Part shown: positions 1-10,672 of the stretch, one piece after another | How positions within the stretch are numbered: position 1 is the first letter of the stretch | Layout: each line of letters begins with the position of its first letter | NCBI GenBank assembly: GCA_963815305.1 | Contig: CAWFFW010000002.1 | Coordinates: 372,001 to 436,000 of the forward strand | Length of the DNA: 64,000 nucleotides | Source: CAXBID01 sp963815305 | Lineage (GTDB): Bacteria; Bacteroidota; Bacteroidia; Flavobacteriales; Flavobacteriaceae | Reading direction: 5' to 3' | The notes under the pieces: model-generated | Databases searched by the model: none | The model's input: only the letters and a program-made list of their open reading frames with translations | What the model was told of the DNA's origin: nothing | Program-made: the position numbers and the translations under genes

Positions 1-692
1 CAACATGTGTAATTAGTAATGGACCTTCGCTAAATAAATCGGTTTCCAAAACTCTAACTTCAACATTTTGGGCAACTACTCCAGGGATATCTTTAATACG
101 ATCATCTTTAATATCAAAAGTAAAAAGTGATGGTACTGGTGGTGTAACGGTGTGATTTAACTGTTCTAAAAGCCTCCATATTTTTGGATTACTCCCAGTG
201 GCTATTAACAATTTTTCACAACTAAATTCATCGCTTTTTGTTGTAATTTGGAACCCCGGAATATTAAAATTAACACATTGTACAGATTGATTTAATAAAA
301 CGTCAACGTTATATTTTTTGGCTTCATTTAAAAAACAATCTATAATAGTTTGCGATGAATTGGATATGGGAAACATTCTACCGTCTTCTTCGGTTTTTAA
401 CTCTACACCACGTTTTTCAAACCACGCCATGGTATCACCAGTCATGAATTGATGAAACGGCCCCAATAATTCCTTATCACCTCTGGGGTAGTTTTGAACT
501 AATTCTTGCGGAATAAATTCGGCATGAGTTACATTACAACGCCCACCGCCAGAAACTTTAACTTTGGTTAGCACTTCTTTTCCGCGCTCTAAAATAGCCA
601 CTTTTAATTCTGAATTTTGTTCGGCAACATTAATAGCTGCAAAAAAACCTGCAGCACCTCCACCAACAATTATAACATCGTATACTTTCATA
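1..692 (-). CDS. HI0933/BaiN-type NAD(P)/FAD-dependent oxidoreductase, C-terminal part cut off
   Basis: The reading frame starts at the ATG at 692-690 and stays open to the window edge, so about 230 N-terminal residues are visible. The N-terminus has a dinucleotide-binding motif (IIVGGGAAGFFAAI, residues 7-20) and, near residue 50, the SGGGRCNVTH signature that marks the HI0933-like flavoprotein family (aminoacetone oxidase/BaiN type). Family knowledge says it is a soluble FAD enzyme of uncertain physiological substrate. The 46-base gap to the divergent gene at 739 must hold the promoters of both. The rest of the gene is outside the window. Confidence 0.85.
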
Positions 693-738
693 AGTTTTAA
701 AAACTCCGTAAATTTAGCATTATAATTTATCCCTACCA

Positions 739-1539
739 ATGAATAAATTTCTTTTACTTTTTATCTTTTCAATTATTTCGTGCAAAACGGGAAAACTTAC
801 TGTAATTGCAGATATTAATTCTAGCTTAAAAGAAGCCTCTGCTATAGAATTGGTGAAAAATTCTGATTTACTTTGGACCATTGAAGACGCTGGAAATAAA
901 AATAATTTGTATGGTTTAGATCTAAAAGGGCGTATTGTTAAAGATATTGATATATCGAATGCTAAAAATGAAGATTGGGAAGATTTAACTTCTGATAAAT
1001 ACGGAAATATTTATATTGGTGATTTTGGGAATAATAACAAAAAACGTGAAAAATTTACCATTTATAAAATAGAAGATCTTGAACATATAGTTGATAAAAC
1101 CAATGCAAAACTTATTGATTTTACACTTCCAAAAGATGTGAAATCAGAAGATTTTGAAGCCTTCTTTTTATTGAATGATTACTTCTATATATTCAGTAAA
1201 GAGAATAGTACCAGTATTTTAATTAAAGTACCTAATACAATAGGAACCCATATTGCTGAATTGGTAACCGATTTTAATTTAGAAGGTAAACATCATAAAA
1301 TAACATCCGCAGCCATTAGTCCAAATGAAGATGTTGTCGTTTTACTCAACCACGATAAATTATGGAAATTATCGAATTTTAAACCTGATCATTTTTTTAA
1401 GGGTAAAGTTGAGGAATTAGAGTTTGAGCACGATTCTCAAAAAGAAGGTATCTGTTTTAAAAATGACTCCATAGTATATATAACGGATGAACGAGATAAA
1501 AACGAAGGCGGTAACATGTATACTTTTAATATTAATTGA
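739..1539 (+). CDS. putative lipoprotein with beta-propeller-like repeats
   Basis: 266 residues. A short hydrophobic leader ends in a lipobox-like FSIISC (Cys about residue 15), so it is probably lipid-anchored. The mature part has recurring short strands with the rhythm of a beta-propeller, such as LYGLDLKGRIVKDIDI, NIYIGDFGNN and SIVYITDERD. No catalytic motif stands out. Function is not recognised; extracellular esterase/phytase-like propellers are an alternative fold relative. It runs tail to tail with the DUF2254 gene, 4 bases apart. Confidence 0.6.
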   Translation: MNKFLLLFIFSIISCKTGKLTVIADINSSLKEASAIELVKNSDLLWTIEDAGNKNNLYGLDLKGRIVKDIDISNAKNEDWEDLTSDKYGNIYIGDFGNNNKKREKFTIYKIEDLEHIVDKTNAKLIDFTLPKDVKSEDFEAFFLLNDYFYIFSKENSTSILIKVPNTIGTHIAELVTDFNLEGKHHKITSAAISPNEDVVVLLNHDKLWKLSNFKPDHFFKGKVEELEFEHDSQKEGICFKNDSIVYITDERDKNEGGNMYTFNIN

Positions 1540-1543
1540 TTTT

Positions 1544-2842
1544 TTAATAGTAATTCCTTTGCAGTAATTCTACTTGCTTTTTAATCGTTTCTTTATCTTT
1601 TTTATTCTCTATGGCTTTTGAAGCGTCTTGATAAAGGTTATCTATTTCTGAGGCTACGATGTTTTTGAATTCCTTTGATTCACATTTTAAATTTTGTTGC
1701 AAAAATCCGAGCATTTGAATTAATTTTTGAACTATAATAATATCATGTTTGCAATAGGTTCTAAGCGATGCCATAACTTGGTAAATTAAGGTTTCAAAAT
1801 TAATATTTTTTAATTTTATTATGGGTACCCCTGAGGTATCGTTAAAATAATCACCATCACTTTTCTGCATTCTTAATAAAAATAATTCAGTAATATAGTC
1901 TATCGCGTTTAATGCCGTACCTGGATCGTTTATTCCTGGAGACATGGCCTTAACAGCTATTTCCGTTAATTGCTTAAAAGCAAGTACATAGTTGTTTTCA
2001 ATAAATTCGCTTTTTGAAAAAGTAAACACAGATACTATATTATCAACAACATCATCCTCCAATTTATTTTCAATTTTTAAAAGCGGGCTTTCTTCAAAAA
2101 CATATTGCCCTTTGTAAGCTATAATATCAATTTTTACGTTGTATTCATCTATTTCATCAAATATGGCTTCTAAACTAATATCTTCAATATAGCCCGAAGT
2201 TTTAGAGGTGATCACTTGCCAATTAGAGGTGTCGGGAAAATTACGGTTTTGTTCTTTTTCAGAATCAATTAAATATTTCAATCTATCTTTTGCCTTGTTA
2301 AAGATAGCGCTCATGATATTATTGATTTGAATTTCTTGAGATATGGAATGAATAAAATATATAAATGCACCGAGGCAAAATGTCATAAAAACAATGGCTA
2401 ACAATACTGAAAAACCAGGCAGCTGGTATTTATTACCCGTAGGCTCAATAGCTATTAAAGTAAAAATACAATACAGTAAGCAAGAACTATAAATACCTAA
2501 AATAATTTGGTGTCTTCTATTTGAAATTAAGCCAGGTAACACTCTTGGTGAAAAGTTACTAGATGCTTGACTAAGCAAAATCATAACCATTGAAAAACTA
2601 AAAACCATGATAGAAATAAGACCACCAATAAATGTTGTAAGTATAATTCTAGCGGTATCTACATTGTTTATTACTAACCATGGTACATGCTCAACAAGGT
2701 ATTTTGATACATTAAGAGTTTCAATATAATACATAAAGAAAGCAAAAAGGAAGCCTCCCAAACTTATAATGGTTGGGTAGAATGCTATTTTACTCTCTAG
2801 TTTATTTATGTAATCAAATACATAATGAAAACTGATTTTCAT
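1544..2842 (-). CDS. DUF2254 family membrane protein
   Basis: 432 residues. Four hydrophobic segments occupy about residues 20-40, 65-90, 115-135 and 142-165, with the family-like stretch SQASSNFSPRVLPGLI between segments two and three. The remainder is a soluble C-terminal domain containing KAMSPGINDPGTALNAI, characteristic of DUF2254. The biochemical role of the family is unknown. It lies 20 bases downstream of the metallophosphoesterase gene on the same strand, so the two may be co-transcribed. Confidence 0.8.
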   Translation of the reverse strand: MKISFHYVFDYINKLESKIAFYPTIISLGGFLFAFFMYYIETLNVSKYLVEHVPWLVINNVDTARIILTTFIGGLISIMVFSFSMVMILLSQASSNFSPRVLPGLISNRRHQIILGIYSSCLLYCIFTLIAIEPTGNKYQLPGFSVLLAIVFMTFCLGAFIYFIHSISQEIQINNIMSAIFNKAKDRLKYLIDSEKEQNRNFPDTSNWQVITSKTSGYIEDISLEAIFDEIDEYNVKIDIIAYKGQYVFEESPLLKIENKLEDDVVDNIVSVFTFSKSEFIENNYVLAFKQLTEIAVKAMSPGINDPGTALNAIDYITELFLLRMQKSDGDYFNDTSGVPIIKLKNINFETLIYQVMASLRTYCKHDIIIVQKLIQMLGFLQQNLKCESKEFKNIVASEIDNLYQDASKAIENKKDKETIKKQVELLQRNYY

Positions 2843-2862
2843 GAACTTTATTTTGATTGATT

Positions 2863-5800
2863 TTAAAAATTTAATCCAAACCCGAATGAGAATCTTAGGC
2901 CTTCAACACTATTGAAAAAGTTAAACGTACCCGACAAACTTTCAGCAGCTGTAATCCAAAACCCACCACCATAATCATTATGCCATGTATCCGAAAAATC
3001 ATTCTCTATCCAAACTCTACCAACATCACCTCCACCAAAAATACCTATTTGCAATGGTAACGTATTTGTTTTGAACGATGGAAAACTATAACGTAAATCT
3101 GCGCTACCAACCAGTGAGCTTTTACCTGTAAAACGCTCATTTCTATAACCTCTAAGTCCGTTTTTACCACCAATGTTTGCGGCTTGAAAAAACACAAAAT
3201 CATCACCAATTCTTACTTGGGTTCTTACATCAGTTTTTAATACTAATTTTTTGTTTTTTGATAAAGAATTATAAAAACCAAGATCAGAATTTATATAACC
3301 ATAAGTGTTTTTTGTGTCCTTAAATTCTGTTTTTCCGCCAACCATAATCATAAAGGTCATCCCTTTAGTAGGATTAATAGATTTATCAGAACTTTTATAA
3401 TTGAATTGGGCTTCAAGACCTCCAAAAAAGCGTCTGTTATAAAAATCTGAATTTGTATCTGGCTCGAAAAATTCTGTTACGAAACGATCTGAAGTACTTC
3501 CAATCTCTATACCTTCAAGCAAAGCTCTAAATCCGTAATCGCTACCAAAATTTCCTTTCTTTATAATGCCTGCTTTAGCCGCGTAAATACTTGTTTTAAC
3601 ACGATTATAATCAAAATCTAGCTCATCATCATTATTCTCAGTTTCATTTCCGTAACCAAAAAAGTTAGTGGTGAAATTGTCGGTTGTAAACTGCCCCCCT
3701 ACATGTAAATTCCAATCGTTCATTATATTGGCAAATTCACCATCGTATTGCAATGAAAACCCATTCGTGGCAAAAAAGTATCCGCCTTTAAATTTATGTT
3801 GTTGAGAAAAAGGATTCCGTTGAAATCCGTTTGTAATTTTAGAATATGACATGCCAAGTAAAAATCCATCATCTGGATTATAACCCATAGCAGGAGTCAT
3901 CACAGAATTTTTTGTAATATTTTTATTAAAATCAAATAAATTTAAATTGTAAACATCGGTCAATCTAATTTGTGCTCCTTTATTTTCTTTAATGGTATTT
4001 TCTTTGCTTTCATGATCGTACACTTTTACACCTTTACCATTTTTAATAATATATGTATCATTTTCCTGACCTCCGATAAGTCTTGTGAAAATTTCATTAT
4101 TAGCTTGTCCTGTAACTTCAAAAACATCTTTATCGTCCAAACCATAAACCCAAATTTCCTTAGTAATCTCTTTATTAAAATTTTTATCTACAATAACCTC
4201 TCCTTTTTCTCCATCAATTATTCTAGATATTTTAATATGGGTTACGTTATTATCAACTCTTGATACTTCAATATAATCATCTTTGTCAGTTCCTGTTAAA
4301 ATGACTAATTCATTTAAATAATTATAATAACGCGCTGCTATTTCTTGAAGATTACCTCGTCTGCCTTTTAGCTTTTCTTTTATATCCTTAAGCGTTTTAT
4401 CCTGCACTTCTTTTGGCACTTTCAAAAATGCTTCGTCAATAACGTCATCCGTAATATTTTCTTGAAGAAATTTTGCATGCTTTAACCACGTTTCTTTATC
4501 GGCTTGTTGCACAAGTACACGGTCTAATTTCACCCCAGCAGCATTCATCCACGCGATGTCTTTCAATTCGTCATCATAAACCTGAAGCATTTTGGTAGAC
4601 CCAGAAATAGTCTTCATAACGTTTAACAAAGCACCATCAAAATTTGAAAATACTTGGTCTCTATCTCTAGGAATGGGTCTAAAATATTTATCACCATTTT
4701 CCATATTAAATTGAGCCCATCGCCATTGGTCTTGATGTCTATCCCAATCGCCAATAAGCATGTCGAAAAGTCGTGCTCTTACATAGGCGTTTTCATCAAT
4801 TTTATATTTTTCGTCTTCACGAATTTTTTCTATGATATCATGAGTACTTTCTATATCATCGGCGTACCCAAAATTTTTCTCATCGGTATAATTATCCTCA
4901 GGTCGCTCTTCAATCATATACAATTCGTCCCCATATTCCTCATTAAACGCACCTAAATATTTGTGTTTGGGAATATAATATAGCTTAGGGTTGGTATGGT
5001 ATATTTTAGCGGCATCAGATAAATCTGGAACCACAGCAAACGCATAAGGATGTGCTGCCGTATAGAAATCTAAAATCATATTGGCAATAGCCGTTTTTTC
5101 AAAGTCATCTTCAACGTAAGTATCTTTAAATAATACAGCTTGAAGATATTGGGTAGGACTTTTACGTAGTGCTCTCATATTCAATTCGCGTCCATCCTTA
5201 GTTTTTAAACGCAAAGATCGGGTTTGATGACCACCCCCTTTTCTAATAATATCTAGGCCTCCATAAAGTGTATCAAGAGTTGCCACTTCAGCTCTAATTT
5301 TAGTACCGTAGACATCACGATAATGACTACCCCAAACAGATTCAAAAAAACCTGAGACGTCCGTTTCGTCTTCAGAATATATTGAAACGTCTACTTCTTG
5401 AGGAAAACTATCAGGAAGATGTGAAACATCATAAATTTTGGTAGGGGGAAAAACTTCCTTTGTAAATACTAGTTTTGGTTGTCCATGTTCTTCTCCATAA
5501 TAGCGTACCCATGAGCTACCATCTTTAAAAATGGTAAGTTCAGCAAACCCTTGCTCACCACTTGAAAATAAACCATTATTACTAAGTTCAGCAAAAGATT
5601 CTTTAGCGCCAGAACCAGATACAATTTGTTTTATCCCTTGTTGCTCAATATATTGAAGTGTATGCTCGTGTCCAGAAACAAATACCACATTATCTGCACC
5701 CAATGTCATGGTTTCTAAACGACTCATTAATTCATGATACCGTTCATTATATCGATCTTGAATGGAAACACCACCCTGAGTTCTTAACTGCGTAATAAAT

Positions 5801-6564
5801 GATGCTACAATTGGAAGTGGGATTTTTTGTTGAAATGGGTACAAATGCTTTTCTAGCGCATATTTACCCCCATGAGAGCCATTGGTATACATGGGATGAT
5901 GCATCGCAAAAACGGTCGTTTTATTTTGTGCTTTTTTTAATTCTCCTTCAATCTCTTCAAAAAAGCGTTCTCTGGTTTTAATCTCACACTTGTCATTTAT
6001 TTTGGGATGTGAATTCCAGTTTTCTAGGTACCATTGTGTGTCAATAATTATTAATTGAATCGTTTCACTTACATCAATACTTTCTAACGGACAGCCTTTT
6101 TCTGGCTGAAAGGTATTTTTTCCTAATACATTATCAATATATTCTTCTTCCCTTTCTAAACCTTCCAAACCATTTGCGTACCAGTCATGATTTCCGGGTA
6201 TAAAAACAGTTTCTCCTTTAAAGCTAGAGACTGCTTTTACCTGAGCATTTAAAGCATTTTCTGCACTTTTCCTTTCTTTATCACCTTTTTCTGGCAACCC
6301 CGATGGATAAATATTATCGCCTAAGAATATTGTAAAATCATCTTCAGATTCTTTATTCTCCATATAATTATTAAATGCCGTTAGTGCTTTAGACATGCCT
6401 CCTATTGGAGATTTTCCAGCATCACCTACAAGATAGAATGTTTTATCAATTTCTTTTTCAGGAAACTTTAACTCACCATGTTTTTCATCTGCATATTGTG
6501 CTTCATAAGTTGCACATGAAACCATGAGGGTTGCTAAAATAGTATATTGTAAAAAAAACTTCAT
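2863..6564 (-). CDS. lipoprotein metallophosphoesterase fused to an Omp85-type beta-barrel
   Basis: 1233 residues. A lipoprotein leader (LMVSCATYE, Cys 17) is followed by a calcineurin-like phosphoesterase domain at about residues 40-340: LVGDAG (45-50), LGDN (81-84), GNHD (124-127), MHHP and SGHEH are the metal-ligand motifs. A middle region has RLFDMLIGDWDRHQDQW and RDRDQVF, which resemble the catalytic loop and metal-binding Asp of atypical secreted kinases; that resemblance is my inference. The last ~350 residues are rich in alternating strands and contain GGKNGLRGYRNERF, like the conserved RGY/RGF loop of Omp85/BamA proteins, and the protein ends in Phe. It probably sits in the outer membrane with a phosphoesterase head. 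The substrate is unknown. Confidence 0.75.
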   Translation of the reverse strand: MKFFLQYTILATLMVSCATYEAQYADEKHGELKFPEKEIDKTFYLVGDAGKSPIGGMSKALTAFNNYMENKESEDDFTIFLGDNIYPSGLPEKGDKERKSAENALNAQVKAVSSFKGETVFIPGNHDWYANGLEGLEREEEYIDNVLGKNTFQPEKGCPLESIDVSETIQLIIIDTQWYLENWNSHPKINDKCEIKTRERFFEEIEGELKKAQNKTTVFAMHHPMYTNGSHGGKYALEKHLYPFQQKIPLPIVASFITQLRTQGGVSIQDRYNERYHELMSRLETMTLGADNVVFVSGHEHTLQYIEQQGIKQIVSGSGAKESFAELSNNGLFSSGEQGFAELTIFKDGSSWVRYYGEEHGQPKLVFTKEVFPPTKIYDVSHLPDSFPQEVDVSIYSEDETDVSGFFESVWGSHYRDVYGTKIRAEVATLDTLYGGLDIIRKGGGHQTRSLRLKTKDGRELNMRALRKSPTQYLQAVLFKDTYVEDDFEKTAIANMILDFYTAAHPYAFAVVPDLSDAAKIYHTNPKLYYIPKHKYLGAFNEEYGDELYMIEERPEDNYTDEKNFGYADDIESTHDIIEKIREDEKYKIDENAYVRARLFDMLIGDWDRHQDQWRWAQFNMENGDKYFRPIPRDRDQVFSNFDGALLNVMKTISGSTKMLQVYDDELKDIAWMNAAGVKLDRVLVQQADKETWLKHAKFLQENITDDVIDEAFLKVPKEVQDKTLKDIKEKLKGRRGNLQEIAARYYNYLNELVILTGTDKDDYIEVSRVDNNVTHIKISRIIDGEKGEVIVDKNFNKEITKEIWVYGLDDKDVFEVTGQANNEIFTRLIGGQENDTYIIKNGKGVKVYDHESKENTIKENKGAQIRLTDVYNLNLFDFNKNITKNSVMTPAMGYNPDDGFLLGMSYSKITNGFQRNPFSQQHKFKGGYFFATNGFSLQYDGEFANIMNDWNLHVGGQFTTDNFTTNFFGYGNETENNDDELDFDYNRVKTSIYAAKAGIIKKGNFGSDYGFRALLEGIEIGSTSDRFVTEFFEPDTNSDFYNRRFFGGLEAQFNYKSSDKSINPTKGMTFMIMVGGKTEFKDTKNTYGYINSDLGFYNSLSKNKKLVLKTDVRTQVRIGDDFVFFQAANIGGKNGLRGYRNERFTGKSSLVGSADLRYSFPSFKTNTLPLQIGIFGGGDVGRVWIENDFSDTWHNDYGGGFWITAAESLSGTFNFFNSVEGLRFSFGFGLNF

Positions 6565-6737
6565 TTGGAAAAATTTTAAACACTAAAGATAGGATAATAA
6601 TCAAGCTTACTCCTAGTGTATTTAAACAAATAATTATCTCATACCCTACAATCTATCTTTAAAAGTAGTAATAATATTATTTGAGTTAATAGTTTATCAT
6701 TTTTTCAGTAATTTGCATCTTAAATTAAAAGGTACTT

Positions 6738-8012
6738 ATGTCTGAAATTGTCGAAAAAACAGAAAAATTTGTGTTTGAATTATTTAAGAATAATTTGGAT
6801 CCTTCCTTTGTTTATCATAATCACACGCATACTGAGCGTGTTTTAAGAAGTATTAGGGAAATTATTGAGAATATTGACATCAGTGATAAAGATGCCGAAA
6901 TACTTGAATTGTCAGCACTTCTGCACGACACAGGCTATATTAAAATAAGAGACGGCCACGAGATAGAAAGCCAAAAAATTGCAACCCAATTTTTAAAAGA
7001 GAATAACGTAGATGAAGCCACTATACATGCCGTAAACGAATGTATAGAAGCTACCAAATTTAAAGATTCACCCAATACAAAACTAGGCATGATTATTAGA
7101 GATGCCGACGCTTCCCATTTTGGAAAAAAATATTTTAATGAGGCCAGTGAGTTTTTAAGAAAAGAACTTGAAATTCAAGGGATTTCGTCTTATACACCAA
7201 GCGAATGGCGCAATGAAAATATTAAAGTTTTTACCAAAAAACATGAGTTTTATACCGATTATGCCTTGAAAAATTGGCAGCCTAGAAAGGAGAAAAACCT
7301 TGCTAAACTCATGAAAAAGAAAAAGAAAAGAAAAATTAAGTTAAATACTGAGGAACTTAAAGCAAAATTTAAAGCGCAATATAAAAATGCAAGCCCCGAA
7401 AGAGGCATACAAACGTTTTATAGAGTAGCTTTGAGAAATCACATAAAACTTAGTGATATTGCCGATACAAAAGCTAATATTTTGTTATCAGTAAATGCTA
7501 TTATCATATCCCTGGTTTTAGCAAATTTAATCTCTAAGTTAGACACAAATTCTTACTTAATTTACCCTACAGCCATTTTCACTTTATCTTGTGTCATATC
7601 TATGGTTTTATCAATTATAGCTACCAGACCTAATATTACAAGTGGCGAATTCACCAAAGAAGATGTTGCCAATAAAGAGGTAAATCTTACCTTTTTTGGT
7701 AATTTTCATAAAATGGGATTGGATGAATTTGAATGGGCCATCGGTGAACTTTTAAAAGATAAAGAATATGTATACAAGTCTTTAACTAAAGATCTTTATT
7801 TTTTAGGTAAAGTGCTAGAGAGAAAATATAGAATACTTAGAGTTACTTACACCATTTTTATGATGGGGATGATTATTTCCGTTTTGGCTTTTGCTTGGGC
7901 ATTAAAAACCAATGGTGCAGAATTGAAAGATGTTTTACCTGATGAGCCTCCAGTTTCTTATAACGACATTAAGGGCTCTTCAATAGAAGATCCACAAACT
8001 TATATCGTGTAA
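6738..8012 (+). CDS. HD-domain protein with Pycsar-effector (DUF5706) membrane module
   Basis: 424 residues. The N-terminal ~190 residues are an HD phosphohydrolase domain: YHNHTHTERV, ALLHDTGYI and IIRDADASHF supply the His/Asp metal ligands. A basic linker (MKKKKKRK, near residue 200) leads to the DUF5706 module: RVALRNHIKLSDIADTKANILLSVNA followed by two membrane segments near residues 245-300 and a third near 370-390. DUF5706 is the transmembrane effector domain of Pycsar anti-phage systems. No cyclase gene is adjacent, so a defence role is not shown; a standalone nucleotide-sensing or hydrolysing membrane protein is equally possible. The ATG follows an AAAAGG ribosome site. Confidence 0.75.
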   Translation: MSEIVEKTEKFVFELFKNNLDPSFVYHNHTHTERVLRSIREIIENIDISDKDAEILELSALLHDTGYIKIRDGHEIESQKIATQFLKENNVDEATIHAVNECIEATKFKDSPNTKLGMIIRDADASHFGKKYFNEASEFLRKELEIQGISSYTPSEWRNENIKVFTKKHEFYTDYALKNWQPRKEKNLAKLMKKKKKRKIKLNTEELKAKFKAQYKNASPERGIQTFYRVALRNHIKLSDIADTKANILLSVNAIIISLVLANLISKLDTNSYLIYPTAIFTLSCVISMVLSIIATRPNITSGEFTKEDVANKEVNLTFFGNFHKMGLDEFEWAIGELLKDKEYVYKSLTKDLYFLGKVLERKYRILRVTYTIFMMGMIISVLAFAWALKTNGAELKDVLPDEPPVSYNDIKGSSIEDPQTYIV

Positions 8013-10412
8013 TTAAACTTTAATTTCTTTCATTAAATCATCGTAGGTGTAAAATGACTTTTTTTCACCATCATTCTTTTGGTAAATCATACTGACCCGT
8101 ATGGCTTTTAAGCCTGTAACACCTTGGAGATCTTGTAATTCTAAAATTTCAACATCACCATCAAACTTATTTTTAGATTGCATAAAACGTACGTATTTTA
8201 AATACTCCATTTCGTCCTCTTTTTGAGAATAAATAATACTCATTTTACCTTTTTGCGTCACGCGTTCTTCTGTGCCTTTAATAAACGCTTTATCCACACG
8301 TTTTTTCACCACTTCATATCTGGCATTGTATGTACCATCCACATCAAATTGTTTTTCATCCATTCTAAAACGGATAGACAATGGCTGATTAAACACTAAA
8401 ATCATCGATGCCACATCTAAATTTACTGGGTATTCATGCTGATTTTGATAAAAATTATTCTCCATATCGTACATCACTTGTAATTGCCACAATCTTAGAT
8501 TATAGAGGTAAATAGTGTTAAAACTTGCTTCTTTGGTAATAGATTCACCAATGTATATATTATGTTCTACGCCGTCTGTTTTAAAACGTTCGAAAAAATG
8601 AGGATACATAATTTGGGCTTCAACTTGTTTCTCATCAAGAAGCGCTGTCATATTTTTGTTTATAAGTGCAATGGTATCATCGTAGTTTTTTCTATAGTAG
8701 TAAATAACTCCTAGGTTAGCATCTATTTTACTAAAATAATTTTCAACCTCAACGTTTATCGCAGATTTTTTTTCTAAAAAAAACAAAAAGAGAGGTTCAA
8801 TTTCTTCTTTAAAAAACATTGTAAGCTGTTGTTCGCTATCTACTTTAAAATCCTCATTAAGATCATGACTAAATGTTTCTATTTGAAATTTTATTTGTTC
8901 ATAAATGGGTAGTTTTTCTTGATTTGGTAGTTTATCAATAACATGTTTTACTAATGATAACTGAAGTACTAAATCTTTTTGAGTGGCTATATTTCTAGCT
9001 TCTGAAGAGCCTTTTACATCGATTTGCCCAAATAATGGGTATACATCTTCAAAAACTATTTTACTAAAATTCGTATTCCCTTTTTCAAGGATTTGACTAT
9101 CTTTTAAAAACTTTTTAGCCGCTTGTCTAAATTTCCAGGAAACACTAGGATGAATCGAAGTACATTCTTGTTGGATTATGGCTTCTATTAAATTTTCTTC
9201 TTCATTTTTAGATCGCTCAACCGCGGATATAATGAAAGGCATCACATCAATTAATTTATTCGCATTTATACTGTTGAGTGCTTTTTGCTTGTAGGAAATT
9301 ATTTCTAAAATACCCATTAAACCATCTTCTTCATTAACAATTGGTGCAAAAATGGCACTTTTCACGCCTTGCTTGTGCAATACTTTTAGATGTGGTGCAT
9401 GAGCTTTAGGATATTGCATTAGTTTATTATAATTCTTGTCCACATCTGATATTGAAAAATAGCTTTTGTCATTCAATAATTTATCATAAGACCAGTCACA
9501 TAACACATCTTTACATTTTCTGTAATCTGTTTCATTTAACAAAAAACTATGCATCCCTATACCATAAATATGTTCAAAGGAGTCTTCTTCTTTATTGTAT
9601 ATTGAAAAACCTACTCGTAAATCTTTTAAACCAAAAAGTGACCTGAAAATCTCATGAAATCCTTCCATAAAATTTTCGTTTTTTCGTTTGTCACCACCTA
9701 TTAAATTTGATTTGATGTTTGATATGGATTGATCTTCAGTAACATCAAAAATATTTGAGATTACAAAACCTTTGAAAATATAACTGTGTGGTGGAAACTT
9801 CTCCTTCCACAAATCAATATTCTCAAAATTATCTAATAATTCTTCAAAATCATTTTCCGTTATCTTTTTTGCTTTATCAGTAGGTATAATTTCGGTAAAA
9901 TCGGCATTGTATAGAATTTTATAGAAACGATTAATTCCATTGGCGTCAGGAATTTCGTAATAGAATGGACGTTTAAAATTTAAATGATATCCGTAATAAA
10001 AATTCAAAATAATGGTACACGCTAAGATATAAGTATCATCTTCTGGCGAATTTTTTATTTTAAGTTCGAAGCCATCACCGGCTGTTTTTATAATATTTTT
10101 AAAACGTTCAGATGAATTGAATATAAGATTTTGAAATGGTAAAGACGCTGTTTTAATTTCATTTTTAGTTAAAATTGGACTAAAAGAATCTTGAAGAATT
10201 ATTTCAATTTCCTTTTTATATGTCTCTAATAAGGAAAAGTCTGTAAACCCTTCTCTTAATTCAGGATGCATTTTTTGAACCTCTAGAATGCGTTTTGCCT
10301 TGGCAGCCATAAACTCATCTTGACTATGTACCATGTGTTCATAGTGCTGAATAAGCTTGTTAAAGCTAATTTTTAACAACATTGGGGATTCTGATTGATC
10401 AAAAAATGCCAT
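8013..10412 (-). CDS. GAF domain-containing protein, function unknown
   Basis: 799 residues, no signal peptide or membrane segment. The centre (about residues 250-400) has the feel of a GAF domain, including SAIFAPIVNEEDGLMGILEI. The N-terminal ~200 residues and C-terminal ~350 residues are not recognised; the C-terminal part is mixed alpha/beta with MASMILVFNQPLSIRFRM. It ends directly against the stop codon of the HD/DUF5706 gene (converging, no spacer). A cytoplasmic sensor role is inference from the GAF domain only. Confidence 0.6.
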   Translation of the reverse strand: MAFFDQSESPMLLKISFNKLIQHYEHMVHSQDEFMAAKAKRILEVQKMHPELREGFTDFSLLETYKKEIEIILQDSFSPILTKNEIKTASLPFQNLIFNSSERFKNIIKTAGDGFELKIKNSPEDDTYILACTIILNFYYGYHLNFKRPFYYEIPDANGINRFYKILYNADFTEIIPTDKAKKITENDFEELLDNFENIDLWKEKFPPHSYIFKGFVISNIFDVTEDQSISNIKSNLIGGDKRKNENFMEGFHEIFRSLFGLKDLRVGFSIYNKEEDSFEHIYGIGMHSFLLNETDYRKCKDVLCDWSYDKLLNDKSYFSISDVDKNYNKLMQYPKAHAPHLKVLHKQGVKSAIFAPIVNEEDGLMGILEIISYKQKALNSINANKLIDVMPFIISAVERSKNEEENLIEAIIQQECTSIHPSVSWKFRQAAKKFLKDSQILEKGNTNFSKIVFEDVYPLFGQIDVKGSSEARNIATQKDLVLQLSLVKHVIDKLPNQEKLPIYEQIKFQIETFSHDLNEDFKVDSEQQLTMFFKEEIEPLFLFFLEKKSAINVEVENYFSKIDANLGVIYYYRKNYDDTIALINKNMTALLDEKQVEAQIMYPHFFERFKTDGVEHNIYIGESITKEASFNTIYLYNLRLWQLQVMYDMENNFYQNQHEYPVNLDVASMILVFNQPLSIRFRMDEKQFDVDGTYNARYEVVKKRVDKAFIKGTEERVTQKGKMSIIYSQKEDEMEYLKYVRFMQSKNKFDGDVEILELQDLQGVTGLKAIRVSMIYQKNDGEKKSFYTYDDLMKEIKV

Positions 10413-10615
10413 AGTATCTAGTTTCTAATAAAACAAAGTTAATAATTATGGATTAAGTCGTAATAATCTAAACTAGATAACACATGCCTTATGACCTTTT
10501 AGAAAATATAAAAAAGATTGCTTACCTATTACCTGTGCTTTTATAAATACTAATTAAACCTATTTGAGCCCTATGATGGCATAAATTAGTCCCTACAATG
10601 CATAAAAAAATCTAG

Positions 10616-10645
10616 ACAAAAAAAACACGTTACGAGAGTAACATG
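10616..10645 (-). terminator. rho-independent terminator of the symporter gene
   Basis: ACACGTTAC (10624-10632) and GTAACATGT (10637-10645) form a 9-bp stem with one G-T pair and a GAGA loop. On the minus strand it is followed by a run of T, and it lies 28 bases past the symporter stop codon. Confidence 0.8.
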
Positions 10646-10672
10646 TTTTTATATACAAATATGTATTTACTA

